A stretch of 64,000 nucleotides of DNA from Bradyrhizobium sp. AZCC 1693 (GCF_036924745.1 NZ_JAZHSD010000001.1:4774001-4838000), one strand, 5' to 3'; positions 52,676 through 63,861 are shown, numbered from the stretch's first letter. Numbers and translations are program-made. The notes: generated by a model from the sequence alone, not told the origin.

Positions 52676-54097
52676 ATGACCGACGGCCCCCTTCTTTCGG
52701 AAAAGCCGGCCCCACCTTCGCCCCGCTCAGCGAAACGACGGCTGACCTTCGTCACGCTGGCCGGCGTGCTGGCCATCGTCGGTGCGCTGGTGGCCGGCTA
52801 TTACTTTGCCATGCGGCCCGTGACCCTGCGGATCGCCGTCGGCCCGGCCAACAGCGACGACCTCAAGGTCGTTCAGAACTTGACGCAGGCCTTCAACAAT
52901 CAGCGAAACAGCGTGGTCCGGTTGCGCCCGGTGCAGACCGATGGCGCGGTGGCGAGCGCCAATCTGCTCGGCGAAGGCAAGGCCGATCTTGCCATCATCA
53001 GGGGCGACCTCGATGTGCCGAAGAATGCGCTGGCCGTGGCGACGCTGCGCAAGAACGTCGTGGTGCTGTGGGTGCCGCCTGCGGCCAAGACCAAGGGGAA
53101 GAAGGCCGCGCCCGCCATCACGAAAATCGGCCAGCTCGCCGGGCATCGCATCGGCGTCGTCGGCCGCACCCAGGCCAACGTCAATCTGCTCAAGGTGATC
53201 CTGCGGCAATACGGCGTCGATCCGGCGAAGGTCGAGATCATCCAGTTTCCCGCCAACGAGGCCGCAGAGACCATTCGTAACCAGAAGGCGGACGCCTATC
53301 TCGCCGCCGGCCCGGTCAACAGCAAGATCACGGCGGACGCGATCACCGCCTCTGCGCGCGACGGCGGCACGCCGAAATTCCTTGCAATCGATTCGGCCGA
53401 GGCGATTGCGCAGAACCATCCCGCCTACGAGGCCTCCGACATCCCGGCCGGAACGTTTGGCGGCGCACCGGGCCGGCCTGAGGAAGAGGTCAAGACGATC
53501 AGCTTTTCGCACCACATCGTGGCGCGCAGGGGTATTGCGGAATCGACCATCGCGATCTTTACGCGGCAGTTGTTTGCGATCCGCCAGACGCTGAAGAACG
53601 AATTTCCGCTGGCCGCCAAGATCGAAACGCCCGATACCGACAAGGACGCCACCATCCCCGTTCATCCCGGCGCCGCCGCCTTTGTCGACGGCGAGGAAAA
53701 GACCTTCCTCGACCGCTACAGCGATTACATCTGGTGGGCCTTGATGGCGCTATCGGCGATGGGTTCCGCCGGCGCCTGGTTCGCCGGATATCTCAAGAAG
53801 GATGATCGCAGCATCAACACGTCGCAGCGCGACCGGCTGCTCGACATGCTGACCGCCGCCCGCCAATGCGATTCGATGGAAGAACTCGACCGGATGCAGT
53901 CGGAAGCCGACGCCATTCTGCGCGACACGCTGCAATGCTTCGAGCACGGCGCGATCGAGCAAGGCACGTTGACCGCGTTCAACATCGCGATCGAGCAGTT
54001 CCACAACGCGGTGGCCGACCGCAAGGCGCTCCTGATGAGCATGCCGCAAAACCTGCAACGGGCGAGCGCGCAATTCCGTGCTGCCGGCAATGCGTGA
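52676..54097 (+). CDS. Membrane-anchored TAXI-type solute-binding protein
   Basis: 473 residues from ATG 52676 (an ATG at 52646 would add ten). Helix about 24-46 anchors the protein. The TAXI domain follows (about 50-345) with LRIAVGPANSDDLKVVQNL, DLAIIRGDLDVPKNALA and GVVGRTQANVNLLKVILRQYG. A second membrane helix lies at about 354-373, and a helical cytoplasmic C-terminus follows (RDRLLDMLTAARQCDSMEELDRM). The extra C-terminal helix and tail are not part of a normal TAXI protein and suggest a sensor-like role. Confidence 0.85.
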   Translation: MTDGPLLSEKPAPPSPRSAKRRLTFVTLAGVLAIVGALVAGYYFAMRPVTLRIAVGPANSDDLKVVQNLTQAFNNQRNSVVRLRPVQTDGAVASANLLGEGKADLAIIRGDLDVPKNALAVATLRKNVVVLWVPPAAKTKGKKAAPAITKIGQLAGHRIGVVGRTQANVNLLKVILRQYGVDPAKVEIIQFPANEAAETIRNQKADAYLAAGPVNSKITADAITASARDGGTPKFLAIDSAEAIAQNHPAYEASDIPAGTFGGAPGRPEEEVKTISFSHHIVARRGIAESTIAIFTRQLFAIRQTLKNEFPLAAKIETPDTDKDATIPVHPGAAAFVDGEEKTFLDRYSDYIWWALMALSAMGSAGAWFAGYLKKDDRSINTSQRDRLLDMLTAARQCDSMEELDRMQSEADAILRDTLQCFEHGAIEQGTLTAFNIAIEQFHNAVADRKALLMSMPQNLQRASAQFRAAGNA

Positions 54098-54187
54098 TCT
54101 GCAAATCCCGTAATCGAACCGTCATGAATTCTTTCTAGGTCTGTCGGTGCTATCGTCGCACCCGCGCCAGATCCGAAAGAGGCCCGC

Positions 54188-55762
54188 ATGACGTTCAAGA
54201 TTTCCCGCAATGGTCGCCGCGGACTTTCCCGGCGGCGCCTTCTCTCCGCTGCAGGTGCCGGTGCCATCAGCGCGCTTGCCATGCCTTATCTCAGCCGCGC
54301 CGCCGACCGGCCGGTTGTTACCTCCGGCCTGCAATCCGGTGACGTCGGCGCCGATGGCGGCGTGGTGTGGGCGCGCGCCGACCGTCCCTCGCAAATGCTG
54401 GTCGAAGTCGCCACCTCGGAGTCCTTTGCCAACGCACGGATGCTGCCGCCGATCGCAGCCCTGCCGGAAACCGACTTCACCGCGAAAATGCTGCTGGAGA
54501 ACCTGCCTGCGGGACAGCAGATCTTCTACCGTGTCCGCTTTCGCGACCTCGCGCATATCGGCATCGAAAGCGAAGCGGTAGTCGGACGGTTCCGCACCGC
54601 GCCGGCCGATCGCCGCGACGTCAGCTTCGTCTGGGGCGGCGACGTTGCCGGACAGGGCTGGGGCATCAACCCCGACGACGACGGCATGTTCACCTTCGCC
54701 ACCATGCGCAAGCATCGCCCGGATTTCCTGCTGCATTCCGGCGACACCGTCTATGCCGACGGACCGATCAAGGACGAAGTCACTCTTGCCGACGGCAATA
54801 TCTGGAAGAATGTGACGACCCCGGAGAAGTCAAAGGTCGCCGAAACGCTCGACGAATTCCGCGCCGCGCACAAGTACAATTTCATGGACGAGCATCTGCG
54901 CGCGTTCAACGCCGAAGTGCCGGTCTTGGTGCAGTGGGACGACCACGAAGTCACCAACAACTGGTCGCTGTCGAAGGAATTGCCGGCGTCCTACAAGGAA
55001 CGCAACATCACCCTGCTCGCCGCCCGCGCGGCGCGCGCGTTCCACGAAATGTATCCGATGCGCGAGAGCATCGTGGAGCCCGGCCGGGTCTATCGCGTGC
55101 TCAATTACGGGCCGCATCTTGATGTGTTCATGCTGGACGAGCGCAGCTATCGCGGCGCCAACGGTCCGAACCAGGAGACGGTCTATGGGCCGGGAAGCTT
55201 CTTTCTCGGGCCTGCGCAACTCGCCTGGTTGAAGCGCGCGCTCCTCAACTCGCGCGCCACCTGGAAAGTGATCGCATCCGACATGCCGCTCAGCATCATC
55301 GTCTATGACGATGCGCCCAACAAGAAGGGCTCGGAAGCCGTTGCGCAGGGCGATGGGCCGCCGCGCGGCCGTGAACTGGAGATCGCCGACCTCTTGCGCT
55401 TCATCAAGACATCAGGCGTCGTCAACACCGTGTGGCTGACGGCGGATGTGCACTACGCGGCTGCGCACTACTACAATCCCGACAAGGCGCAGTTTGGGGA
55501 ATTCGACCCGTTCTGGGAATTCGTCGCAGGTCCCCTGCACGCCGGCACGTTCGGACCGAACGACCTCGACAATACCTTCGGACCGGAAGTGAAGTTCATC
55601 AAGGCGCCGGGGCCCGGCAATCAAAACCTGCCGCCATCGGCCGGCATGCAGTTCTTCGGTCACGTCAGGATCGACGGCGCCACCGGACAAATAACGATCA
55701 CCCTCCGCGACCGCGCCGACGTGGCGCTGTGGTCGACGACGCTCGATCCGAAGCCAGTGTAG
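54188..55762 (+). CDS. PhoD-like alkaline phosphatase (Tat-exported)
   Basis: 524 residues. Tat signal at 14-37 (SRRRLLSAAGAGAISALA). N-terminal PhoD domain (VTSGLQSGDVGADGGVVWARAD), then the metallophosphatase part with HSGDTVYADGP, VQWDDHEVTNN, LDERSYRG and LTADVHYAAAHYYNP. Hydrolyses phosphate mono- or diesters in the periplasm with Ca2+/Fe3+. No PHO box is identified upstream. Confidence 0.93.
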   Translation: MTFKISRNGRRGLSRRRLLSAAGAGAISALAMPYLSRAADRPVVTSGLQSGDVGADGGVVWARADRPSQMLVEVATSESFANARMLPPIAALPETDFTAKMLLENLPAGQQIFYRVRFRDLAHIGIESEAVVGRFRTAPADRRDVSFVWGGDVAGQGWGINPDDDGMFTFATMRKHRPDFLLHSGDTVYADGPIKDEVTLADGNIWKNVTTPEKSKVAETLDEFRAAHKYNFMDEHLRAFNAEVPVLVQWDDHEVTNNWSLSKELPASYKERNITLLAARAARAFHEMYPMRESIVEPGRVYRVLNYGPHLDVFMLDERSYRGANGPNQETVYGPGSFFLGPAQLAWLKRALLNSRATWKVIASDMPLSIIVYDDAPNKKGSEAVAQGDGPPRGRELEIADLLRFIKTSGVVNTVWLTADVHYAAAHYYNPDKAQFGEFDPFWEFVAGPLHAGTFGPNDLDNTFGPEVKFIKAPGPGNQNLPPSAGMQFFGHVRIDGATGQITITLRDRADVALWSTTLDPKPV

Positions 55763-55798
55763 TTGAGCCCGCGTAGTTGTCGCGAAGGGCTCAACCGC

Positions 55799-56206
55799 TC
55801 ATGGCCTGCTGCCGCGGTTCTTCAGCAGCGCCTGCAGCGCATCGGTCGAATAGGGCTTGGGCAACCTCGGCTTGCACACGAACCGCGCCGGCAGCCTGGC
55901 GTCGGTGGCACAGCCGGTGACGAAAGCAAAAGGAATTTTCAGCGCTTCGAGCCGTTCGGCTACGGCAAAACTCTTCTCGCGGATGAGGCTGACATCGAGC
56001 AGCGCGAATTGCGGCGGCCGGTCGGCAATCATATCGAGCGCTTTGGCCACGTTCGCGGCGGTCCGCACCGTTTTCACGCCAAAACCCAAAATCGTGTCTT
56101 CGAAATCGAGCGCAATGATTGGATCGTCTTCGACGACCAGCACATCGCTGGGCATGCCGTCATAGGAGGCGGGGTCCATGTCTCTCGCCAGTTCAGGGTT
56201 CAGCAT
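55799..56206 (-). CDS. Single-domain response regulator
   Basis: 135 residues from ATG at 56206 (56179 is an alternative). Receiver domain: VLVVEDDPIIALDFED (acidic pair), phosphoacceptor Asp in FALLDVSLIREKSF, TGCATDA in place of the usual T/S-loop, and the Lys in RLPKPYS. No output domain, so it works through protein contacts. The neighbours do not show a kinase on this strand. The longer upstream frame is unlikely. Confidence 0.85.
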   Translation of the reverse strand: MLNPELARDMDPASYDGMPSDVLVVEDDPIIALDFEDTILGFGVKTVRTAANVAKALDMIADRPPQFALLDVSLIREKSFAVAERLEALKIPFAFVTGCATDARLPARFVCKPRLPKPYSTDALQALLKNRGSRP

Positions 56207-56385
56207 TTGCTCAGAGGCCCGGGCCGAAGCCCCGGAAGGCACAACACCAGCCGACGCCCGTAAAAGCGCATCACCGGTTCCGGAACTGAAACCACCACAT
56301 GTAAGTCCTATCGTCTGTCCACTAGTGCACACATAAACGGGGATTGGATCGATTATTGTGCTCCGGCGGGGAGCAGGAACCTTCA

Positions 56386-57169
56386 ATGATTTTGCGACAG
56401 GAAGATGCGGCCGGCGGGCGGCCGTTCAACAATTTGTTGCGCCGACTGAACGACGCCGATTTTGCGTTGATCGAACCGCACCTCGTCCCCGCCGACGCCG
56501 CTCCGAACGACCTGCTCTACAGCCCCGGCGACCACGTCGAGACCGTGCACTTCCCCTGCGGTCCCAGCCTGGTGTCCTACATGGTGACAAATGAGGACGG
56601 CCGCGATGTCGAGACCATCCTGATCGGCCGCGAAGGCGCCGTCGGCGGCAATCGTCAGCCAGGGCTATCTCCCCGCCTATACCCGCATCGCCGTCAAATT
56701 CGCAGGTCCCTTCGTGCGGCTGCCGGTCGGCAAGCTCGACACGGCGAAATCGAAATCACGCACGCTGAGCAACATTTTCGCACGTTACGCCGATTGCATG
56801 CTGGCCCAGATCTTCCAGTCTACCGCCTGCAACGCCATCCATTCGATCGAGCAGCGGACGGCGAAATGGATCGTTTCGGCGATGGAACGCGCCGACGGCG
56901 ACGAGGTCGTGCCGCTGACTCATGAGCAATTGGCGACCCTGCTTGGGGTCGGCCGCTCCTATACCAGCCGGGTCATTCAGACCTTCAAGGCGGAGGGCAC
57001 GCTGGAGACCCGGCGCGGCTCGATCCTGGTCCGCAACCCGGAGGCCATGCGAAACCGGTCCTGCCAGTGCAACGAGGCGGTCAAAGCCCATTTCGAGGTA
57101 GTCTTGCGGGGGATCTACCCCGACCCCGAAAAGGCAATTGAGGCGGGCGATGCGCCCAAAATCAGCTAA
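56386..57169 (+). pseudogene. Crp/Fnr-family regulator with a +1 frameshift
   Basis: The first frame (56386 to about 56650) gives a cNMP-fold start: LLRRLNDADFALIEPHLVP, LLYSPGDHVETVHFP and LIGREGAVGG. The second (to 57169) gives RLPVGKLDTAKSKSRTL, the dimer helix, and the helix-turn-helix LTHEQLATLLGVGRSYTSRVIQTFKAEGTL. One extra A at 56650-56651 separates them; without it the protein reads GAVGGIVSQGYLPAYTRIAV through the break. Start ATG 56386 follows GGGAGCAGGAA. Either a real mutation or a sequence error. Confidence 0.85.
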
Positions 57170-57189
57170 CCAAATGCCAAACAATCCAT

Positions 57190-57217
57190 TGTTTTTTGGC
57201 GTTTTCTGACTATATTG
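57190..57217 (+). promoter_or_regulatory. Possible typA promoter
   Basis: TTGTTT (57190-57195), 16 bp, TATATT (57212-57217), in an AT-rich patch just downstream of the Crp-like gene. Confidence 0.4.
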
Positions 57218-57238
57218 CGCCGCAACGCGTAAGGTGTG

Positions 57239-57268
57239 CCCGGTCCTTTTGGCCGGGCTTCCTTTTTG
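57239..57268 (+). terminator. Terminator-like hairpin in the typA leader
   Basis: GCCCGG (57239-57244) pairs with CCGGGC (57254-57259), extended by CC/GG inside, followed by TTCCTTTTT. It lies downstream of the possible promoter at 57190, so it either ends the Crp-like transcript or attenuates typA. Confidence 0.55.
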
Positions 57269-57377
57269 GGGGAGAAAGCGCCCCTTCGAATTCCAGGTAT
57301 CGAGCGCGATCCGGAGAAGTCGGTCCCGGTTTTCCGGTGAGATCGCGCGTCCACCATGCACGACCAGAAGAAGAGCC

Positions 57378-59204
<1,827 letters not shown>

Positions 59205-59209
59205 TCTTA

Positions 59210-59361
59210 CCTCGCCCCGCTTGCGGGGAGAGGTCGGAGACGGCGCGATAGCGGCGTCTCCGGGTGAGGGGGTACCGGTGTCGCGTTCACCGCACCTTTC
59301 CGATACTGTCTTTGCTGATAGAGCCCCTCACCCCGACCCTCTCCCCGCAAGCGGGGCGAGG
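59210..59361. repeat. Palindromic repeat after typA
   Basis: 24-bp perfect inverted arms: 59210-59233 (CCTCGCCCCGCTTGCGGGG...) and 59338-59361 (...CCCCGCAAGCGGGGCGAGG), with GGTGAGGGG / CCCCTCACC inside. A third family, different from the REP and CTTCTCCCC types. May serve as terminator for typA. Confidence 0.85.
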
Positions 59362-59390
59362 GAGCAGAAGCCCGGCGCCGCGTACGTCCC

Positions 59391-60647
59391 ATGTCCCTGC
59401 CCTCGTCAGTCGATGTCGCCATCATCGGCGCCGGCGCCGCCGGCCTCGGCGCCGCCAATGCGTTAAAGAATTCCGGCCTCTCCGTCCTCGTGCTGGAAGC
59501 GCGCGACCGCGTCGGCGGCCGGGCCCACACCATCATGGCTTCGCCCGACGTCACCTTCGACGTCGGCTGCGGCTGGCTGCATTCGGCCGACCAGAACTCC
59601 TTCGTCAAAATCGCCGAGCAACTGAATTTCGAAATCAACAGGTCGCTGCCGCCCTGGCGCGACCGCGCCTACGGCAAGGCGTTCCCGCAAGACGACCGCG
59701 ACGACTTTATCCGCGCGCTCACCGCGTTCTACGATCGTGCCGAGCAAGCCGCTGATGAGGCCGAACGAAGTGGCCGCGACGGCGCCGCTAGCCTTTGTCT
59801 CGAGCCCGGCAACCGCTGGAACCCGATGATCGATGCCATCTCGACCTACATCAATGGCTGCGAGCTCGATTCCGTCTCCCTTCTCGACATGGACGCCTAT
59901 GAGGATACCGACCTCAACTGGCGCATCCGCCGCGGCTATGGTGCGCTGATTGCCGCCTACGGCGCGGCATGTCCGCTCGCGTTCAATTGCGTGGTGACGC
60001 TGATCGATCATTCGGCAAAGCGCGTCCGCATCGAGACCTCGCAAGGCACGCTGACGGCCGACAAGGTCATCGTTACCGTGCCGACCAATTTGATCGCCGA
60101 CGAGGCGATCCGCTTTCACCCGCCGTTGCCGGCAAAAGTCGACGCCGCGCGCGGCCTGCCGCTCGGCCTCGCCGACAAGGTGACGCTGGCGCTGGACGAG
60201 CCGGAGGCGCTGCCGACAGAGGGCAATCTGCGCGCCGCCACCATGCGCACCGCAATGGGCACCTATCACATCCGCCCATTCGGCCAGCCCTGCATCGAAG
60301 GTTTTTTCGGCGGCCGTTTTGCGCAATCGCTGGAAGGCGCCGGCGAAGGCGCGCTCGCCGCGGAGAGCATCAACGAGATCGCCTCGATCCTCGGCAACGA
60401 TTTTCGCCGCAAGCTAAAGCCGCTCGCGGAATCGCGCTGGGCCCATGACCCCTTCGCGCGCGGTTCGTATTCGCACGCGCTGCCGGGCCATGCCGGGGAT
60501 CGGGCAGTGCTGGCAGCGTCGGTCGACGGCCGGCTGTTCTTTGCGGGAGAAGCGACGTCGCCGGAATTTTTCACGACCGCGCATGGAGCAAGGGACAGCG
60601 GAGAGAGGGCGGCCGGGGAAGTATTGGCTGCGAGCAACTCAAGATAG
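59391..60647 (+). CDS. Flavin-containing amine oxidase family protein
   Basis: 418 residues. Dinucleotide-binding VAIIGAGAAGLGAANAL (9-25), LVLEARDRVGGRAHT, VTVPTNLIADEAI, and the C-terminal GRLFFAGEATSPEFFTTAHGARDSGERAA that closes the FAD site. Substrate unknown; monoamine, polyamine or carotenoid-like substrates are possible. ATG 59391 is followed by a good N-terminus; ribosome site weak. Confidence 0.9.
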   Translation: MSLPSSVDVAIIGAGAAGLGAANALKNSGLSVLVLEARDRVGGRAHTIMASPDVTFDVGCGWLHSADQNSFVKIAEQLNFEINRSLPPWRDRAYGKAFPQDDRDDFIRALTAFYDRAEQAADEAERSGRDGAASLCLEPGNRWNPMIDAISTYINGCELDSVSLLDMDAYEDTDLNWRIRRGYGALIAAYGAACPLAFNCVVTLIDHSAKRVRIETSQGTLTADKVIVTVPTNLIADEAIRFHPPLPAKVDAARGLPLGLADKVTLALDEPEALPTEGNLRAATMRTAMGTYHIRPFGQPCIEGFFGGRFAQSLEGAGEGALAAESINEIASILGNDFRRKLKPLAESRWAHDPFARGSYSHALPGHAGDRAVLAASVDGRLFFAGEATSPEFFTTAHGARDSGERAAGEVLAASNSR

Positions 60648-60656
60648 ACGACGGGT

Positions 60657-61562
60657 CTACCGCGCGCCCTTGAATACTACGTCCCGATGAAACTTCAGGT
60701 ATTGAGCGTTCGGATAAAGGGACCCATCGCTTGGCAGATGGATAACGCCACTCGGATTCAAGAGACGCGCGGCCTCTTCTGGAACGTGATTCTTGGCCAC
60801 AAGAATTTTGTAATCGTCGCCCACGGAGATAAGCCCGCGATCAAACATCCAATGCACAGTACCTGAAAGGGCTAGGCCGTTGCGAACAGAATCGGGCCCC
60901 TTCGACGCGACCGGCTGAATATGAGCCGCTTGGACCTCCGGACGTCCTCCACCATTGATCAGACGAAGACCCGTCATGGCACATCGATTCGCGTACGCGG
61001 CTCGCACATTGTGCATGAAGGACCGCTCACGGAACGGTCTCAATACGGTCATTTCAACAATCGGCCGTTCAAAAGGAACGTCTGGTTCTGCCCAACCTGG
61101 AGTCGAGACCGCTTTGGTTTCGGCGCTCTCGCTGAGCACCGGAGCGAATCCAGCTTTCAAAATCCGATCAAATTCGGTGTCGGGAACAAGCCGCACGGCT
61201 CGTCCAAATGCGCCCTTGTTCGTCGAGCCATCGGCTTTCTTCAAAGCACTTTCGTAGTATTCGCTACCTTCAGCGAACGGTACTGGCAGATCAAAATCAA
61301 GGTAATCCGAGATAAGTGCGAAGTAATGATCGGCGAGCTCAGCGTCCTCGACGACCGCCGTCACGCGTGCGACGCCGAAGTAACATTGACGTCCACCTAT
61401 GCTGGATAACTCCACGCTCGTTCGCCGGGGCTCATAATAGACGATGTGATCGCCAACTGCTTGGCTGACCTGATTCAGATACGTGCGAGGGAAATGATAT
61501 CGGGCTTCGGGCAAATCTTTGTAGCCCGGGGTCACTTTCGTTGTGAAAACTGCCTTTGCCAT
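60657..61562 (-). CDS. HNH endonuclease with a novel-looking N-terminal domain
   Basis: 301 residues. The C-terminal half is an HNH_2-type nuclease: CAMTGLRLINGGGRPEVQAAHIQPV, NGLALSGTVHWMFDRGLISVGDDYKI, with H214, N228 and H237 as the likely core. Residues 1-110 form a separate domain (YHFPRTYLNQVSQAVGDHIVYYEPRR, GRQCYFGVARV, DHYFALISDYLDFDLPVPF) that resembles a PUA/EVE-type base-reading fold in pattern only. The gene is visibly less GC-rich than its neighbours, a sign of transfer. Likely a modified-DNA restriction enzyme or similar defence nuclease, by inference. Confidence 0.8.
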   Translation of the reverse strand: MAKAVFTTKVTPGYKDLPEARYHFPRTYLNQVSQAVGDHIVYYEPRRTSVELSSIGGRQCYFGVARVTAVVEDAELADHYFALISDYLDFDLPVPFAEGSEYYESALKKADGSTNKGAFGRAVRLVPDTEFDRILKAGFAPVLSESAETKAVSTPGWAEPDVPFERPIVEMTVLRPFRERSFMHNVRAAYANRCAMTGLRLINGGGRPEVQAAHIQPVASKGPDSVRNGLALSGTVHWMFDRGLISVGDDYKILVAKNHVPEEAARLLNPSGVIHLPSDGSLYPNAQYLKFHRDVVFKGAR

Positions 61563-61635
61563 GAACTAGCCGCTAACGACCCCACAACAACAAAAATGCA
61601 AACTAGTGTAGCTTTGACGAATTGAATAGTGAGCC

Positions 61636-62043
61636 CTACTCCATCACCCGCGCCCGCATGTCCGCGTCCGGCACGAAGCACTCGTTATACTTCCCGAAAA
61701 TTCGATAGCGGTTTCGCGCAATTAGGCTGTAGACGGCGTCACGCAGCGGCTTCGGCACGGCGAACAGCATTCGCACCCAGCCCCATCCCGGCAGCGCACT
61801 CAGTACCGTCAGCGCCGCATCCGATTTGAAATACGCGACGCCGCCGTGAATGACAGCATTGGTATCGGGATCATTGGGATCGATACCAAAAGCCTGCGCC
61901 AGCCGCGTGCCGTAGGGCGACTGGATCGCGGTGAAGCGGAATTTTCGCTCGACATCGCGTGTCGCGACGAAGCGGATCCAGCGCGAGCAGAAGACGCAGA
62001 CGCCGTCATAGAGGATCACGTCATCGTCGGGCCAATTAGTCAC
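61636..62043 (-). CDS. DCC-family thiol-disulfide oxidoreductase (DUF393)
   Basis: 135 residues. The YDGVCVFCSRWIRF motif holds C16-x2-C19 of the DCC family, in a thioredoxin-like fold. FRFTAIQSPYG and DAVYSLIARNRYRIFGKYNECFVP are also family-typical. Soluble. It follows the SDR-DoxX gene by 24 bp on the same strand, so the two are probably one operon. Confidence 0.9.
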   Translation of the reverse strand: MTNWPDDDVILYDGVCVFCSRWIRFVATRDVERKFRFTAIQSPYGTRLAQAFGIDPNDPDTNAVIHGGVAYFKSDAALTVLSALPGWGWVRMLFAVPKPLRDAVYSLIARNRYRIFGKYNECFVPDADMRARVME

Positions 62044-62067
62044 GGGTTTGGGGTCATTCGGTTGGGA

Positions 62068-63387
62068 TCATCGGTTGTCCAGGGTCAGCAACGCCACGAT
62101 CATCAGTACGATGGCGGGGCAGGTCTTCACCAGCGCGCCGAGCGGCTCGATCCAGAGGTCCGGCGTCAGGATCGCCGCGCCGATCATATAGCCGAGCGAG
62201 GCAACGATGCCCGCGATCAGACCAAATGCCGCGGTGCGGCGGAACGCGATCAGCACGCCGATGCCCATATCCATCAGGCTGGTGCCGATGGTGATGGGGG
62301 CAACCAGCGCCGGCGGGAAGCCGTGGCTGCTCAGGATCCCGGCCGCTGCGTCATAGGAAATCACCAGCGCAATAAAGCCTGATACCACCCAGAACACAAC
62401 GAGGCTTGCGATCATCAACGCCTTGATCGGGAACAGCCGGGCAAACCATTTGTCCTGAATGGTCGCCCGGCGTTTTCCGGCCGTCTGTTCGATGCGCTTC
62501 GGTACGATGCCGGTCGCGGCCATCCAGTCGGCGGGGTCGCCGCTGACGCCGCGGCGCAGCTCCGCGATCGCGGTGGTTCGCATCGGCGGCATCCAGCCGA
62601 ACCGGTTCGCGAGATCGCCGAATCTTGCGCCGAGATCGAGCAGGAACGAGGGCATGACGATGCGCCACCATCTGCCGGTGCCGAACACTTCGCGGAATTG
62701 ATCGATCACGTCACCGAGCGTGACCGGCTGCTCCTGCATCAGGTCCCATGTCACGGCGTTCGCCTCGCCGGGATCACGCGCCGCAAGCCAGGCGATGGTC
62801 GCGGCAATGTCCTCCATGGCGACCGGCTGGAACGGCGCAGCCCGCTCGGCGGCCGGCAGATCGAGCGGAAACGCCGCCAGCGAGCGCACCATGGCGCTGC
62901 CGCCATAAGCCGCAAGCGCCACCACGAAGCCCGGCCGCAGGATCGCGAACGCGACGCCGGATTCCGCGATCAGGCGCTCGGCCTCGCGTTTGGTGGTGCT
63001 GAAGGCGGTTCGGTCGGTCTCGCTCGTGCCCGGAATCGAGATATGCACCAGCCGGATCGCACGGTCGCCGTCGCGGATCGCCTGCAACAACCGCACGACG
63101 AAATCGCGATGCACGGCGGCGGTGTCGCTGCCGGGGCCGTCCTGCAGCACGCCGAGGCAATTGACGACGACATCGATGTGGTGGTCGCGCAGCAACCGCG
63201 CCAGCTGGGCCGCTTGCATCGACATGATAGGCAGTTCGAGATCAAGCGCGCCGCCGTTCTGCGACGCGGGCAATTTGCGGGCGACGCCCACCACGCGAAA
63301 TCCCCGGGCGCGCAGATCGCTGGTCACGAAGCCGCCGATCAGGCCGGAGGCGCCGAGCACGAGGATTTTTCGGATGTCGGCGTTCAT
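62068..63387 (-). CDS. SDR-type NAD(P)-binding protein fused to a DoxX-like membrane domain
   Basis: 439 residues. N-terminal extended-SDR/NmrA-like part (KILVLGASGLIGGFVTSDLRARG, LVHISIPG, YxxxK-like FSTTKREAERLI, AILRPGFVV) to about 290. The C-terminal part has about four membrane helices (ALMIASLVVFWVVSGFIALV, VAPITIGTSLMDMGIGVLIAF, AAFGLIAGIVASLGYMIGAA), the DoxX-like arrangement. Enzymatic role unknown; a membrane-bound redox function is inferred. It lies between DUF2269 (7 bp) and DCC genes. Confidence 0.88.
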   Translation of the reverse strand: MNADIRKILVLGASGLIGGFVTSDLRARGFRVVGVARKLPASQNGGALDLELPIMSMQAAQLARLLRDHHIDVVVNCLGVLQDGPGSDTAAVHRDFVVRLLQAIRDGDRAIRLVHISIPGTSETDRTAFSTTKREAERLIAESGVAFAILRPGFVVALAAYGGSAMVRSLAAFPLDLPAAERAAPFQPVAMEDIAATIAWLAARDPGEANAVTWDLMQEQPVTLGDVIDQFREVFGTGRWWRIVMPSFLLDLGARFGDLANRFGWMPPMRTTAIAELRRGVSGDPADWMAATGIVPKRIEQTAGKRRATIQDKWFARLFPIKALMIASLVVFWVVSGFIALVISYDAAAGILSSHGFPPALVAPITIGTSLMDMGIGVLIAFRRTAAFGLIAGIVASLGYMIGAAILTPDLWIEPLGALVKTCPAIVLMIVALLTLDNR

Positions 63388-63393
63388 GCCTGC

Positions 63394-63861
63394 CTAAAGC
63401 GGTTTGGCGATCATCAGCCAGAGAATAGCCATGACAGAGCCAAAACCGGGAATCCCGAACAGAAACCAGCGGTGGAAAAGTGCGAAATAGCGCGGCGGCA
63501 ACTTCTGGTTCTGCTCAGCCGCCTTGTGTGCGAGATCGCGCATTTCGATCTGCATGAAGATGACAGGCACCCAGAACAGCCCCGCGACCGCATAGAGCCC
63601 GAGCGAAGCCATCAGCCAGCGTTCGCTCCACAGGGTCGAGGACAGCCACATCAGCACGCCGCCACTCACCGGCTGCAGCAGCACCGCCGTCAGCGTGAAC
63701 AGCATGTCGGCGATGACGACGGTTTCGGCCGTGCGCGCGATGAAGGCGACGTCCCGGCTGCGATGGGCCATCAGCATGAAGAACGCGATACCGGCGCCGG
63801 TGCCGAGAATGACGATCGCACCGAGCACGTGCAGGTATTTGACGAGGAAATACAGCGTCAT
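63394..63861 (-). CDS. DUF2269-family membrane protein
   Basis: 155 residues, four membrane helices. YFLVKYLHVLGAIVILGTGAGIAFFM at the N-terminus and LQPVSGGVLMWLSS are DUF2269 signatures. The start codon overlaps the stop codon of the next upstream gene (ATGA), so these genes are translationally coupled. Function unknown; family members are often paired with DoxX-like proteins. Confidence 0.9.
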   Translation of the reverse strand: MTLYFLVKYLHVLGAIVILGTGAGIAFFMLMAHRSRDVAFIARTAETVVIADMLFTLTAVLLQPVSGGVLMWLSSTLWSERWLMASLGLYAVAGLFWVPVIFMQIEMRDLAHKAAEQNQKLPPRYFALFHRWFLFGIPGFGSVMAILWLMIAKPL

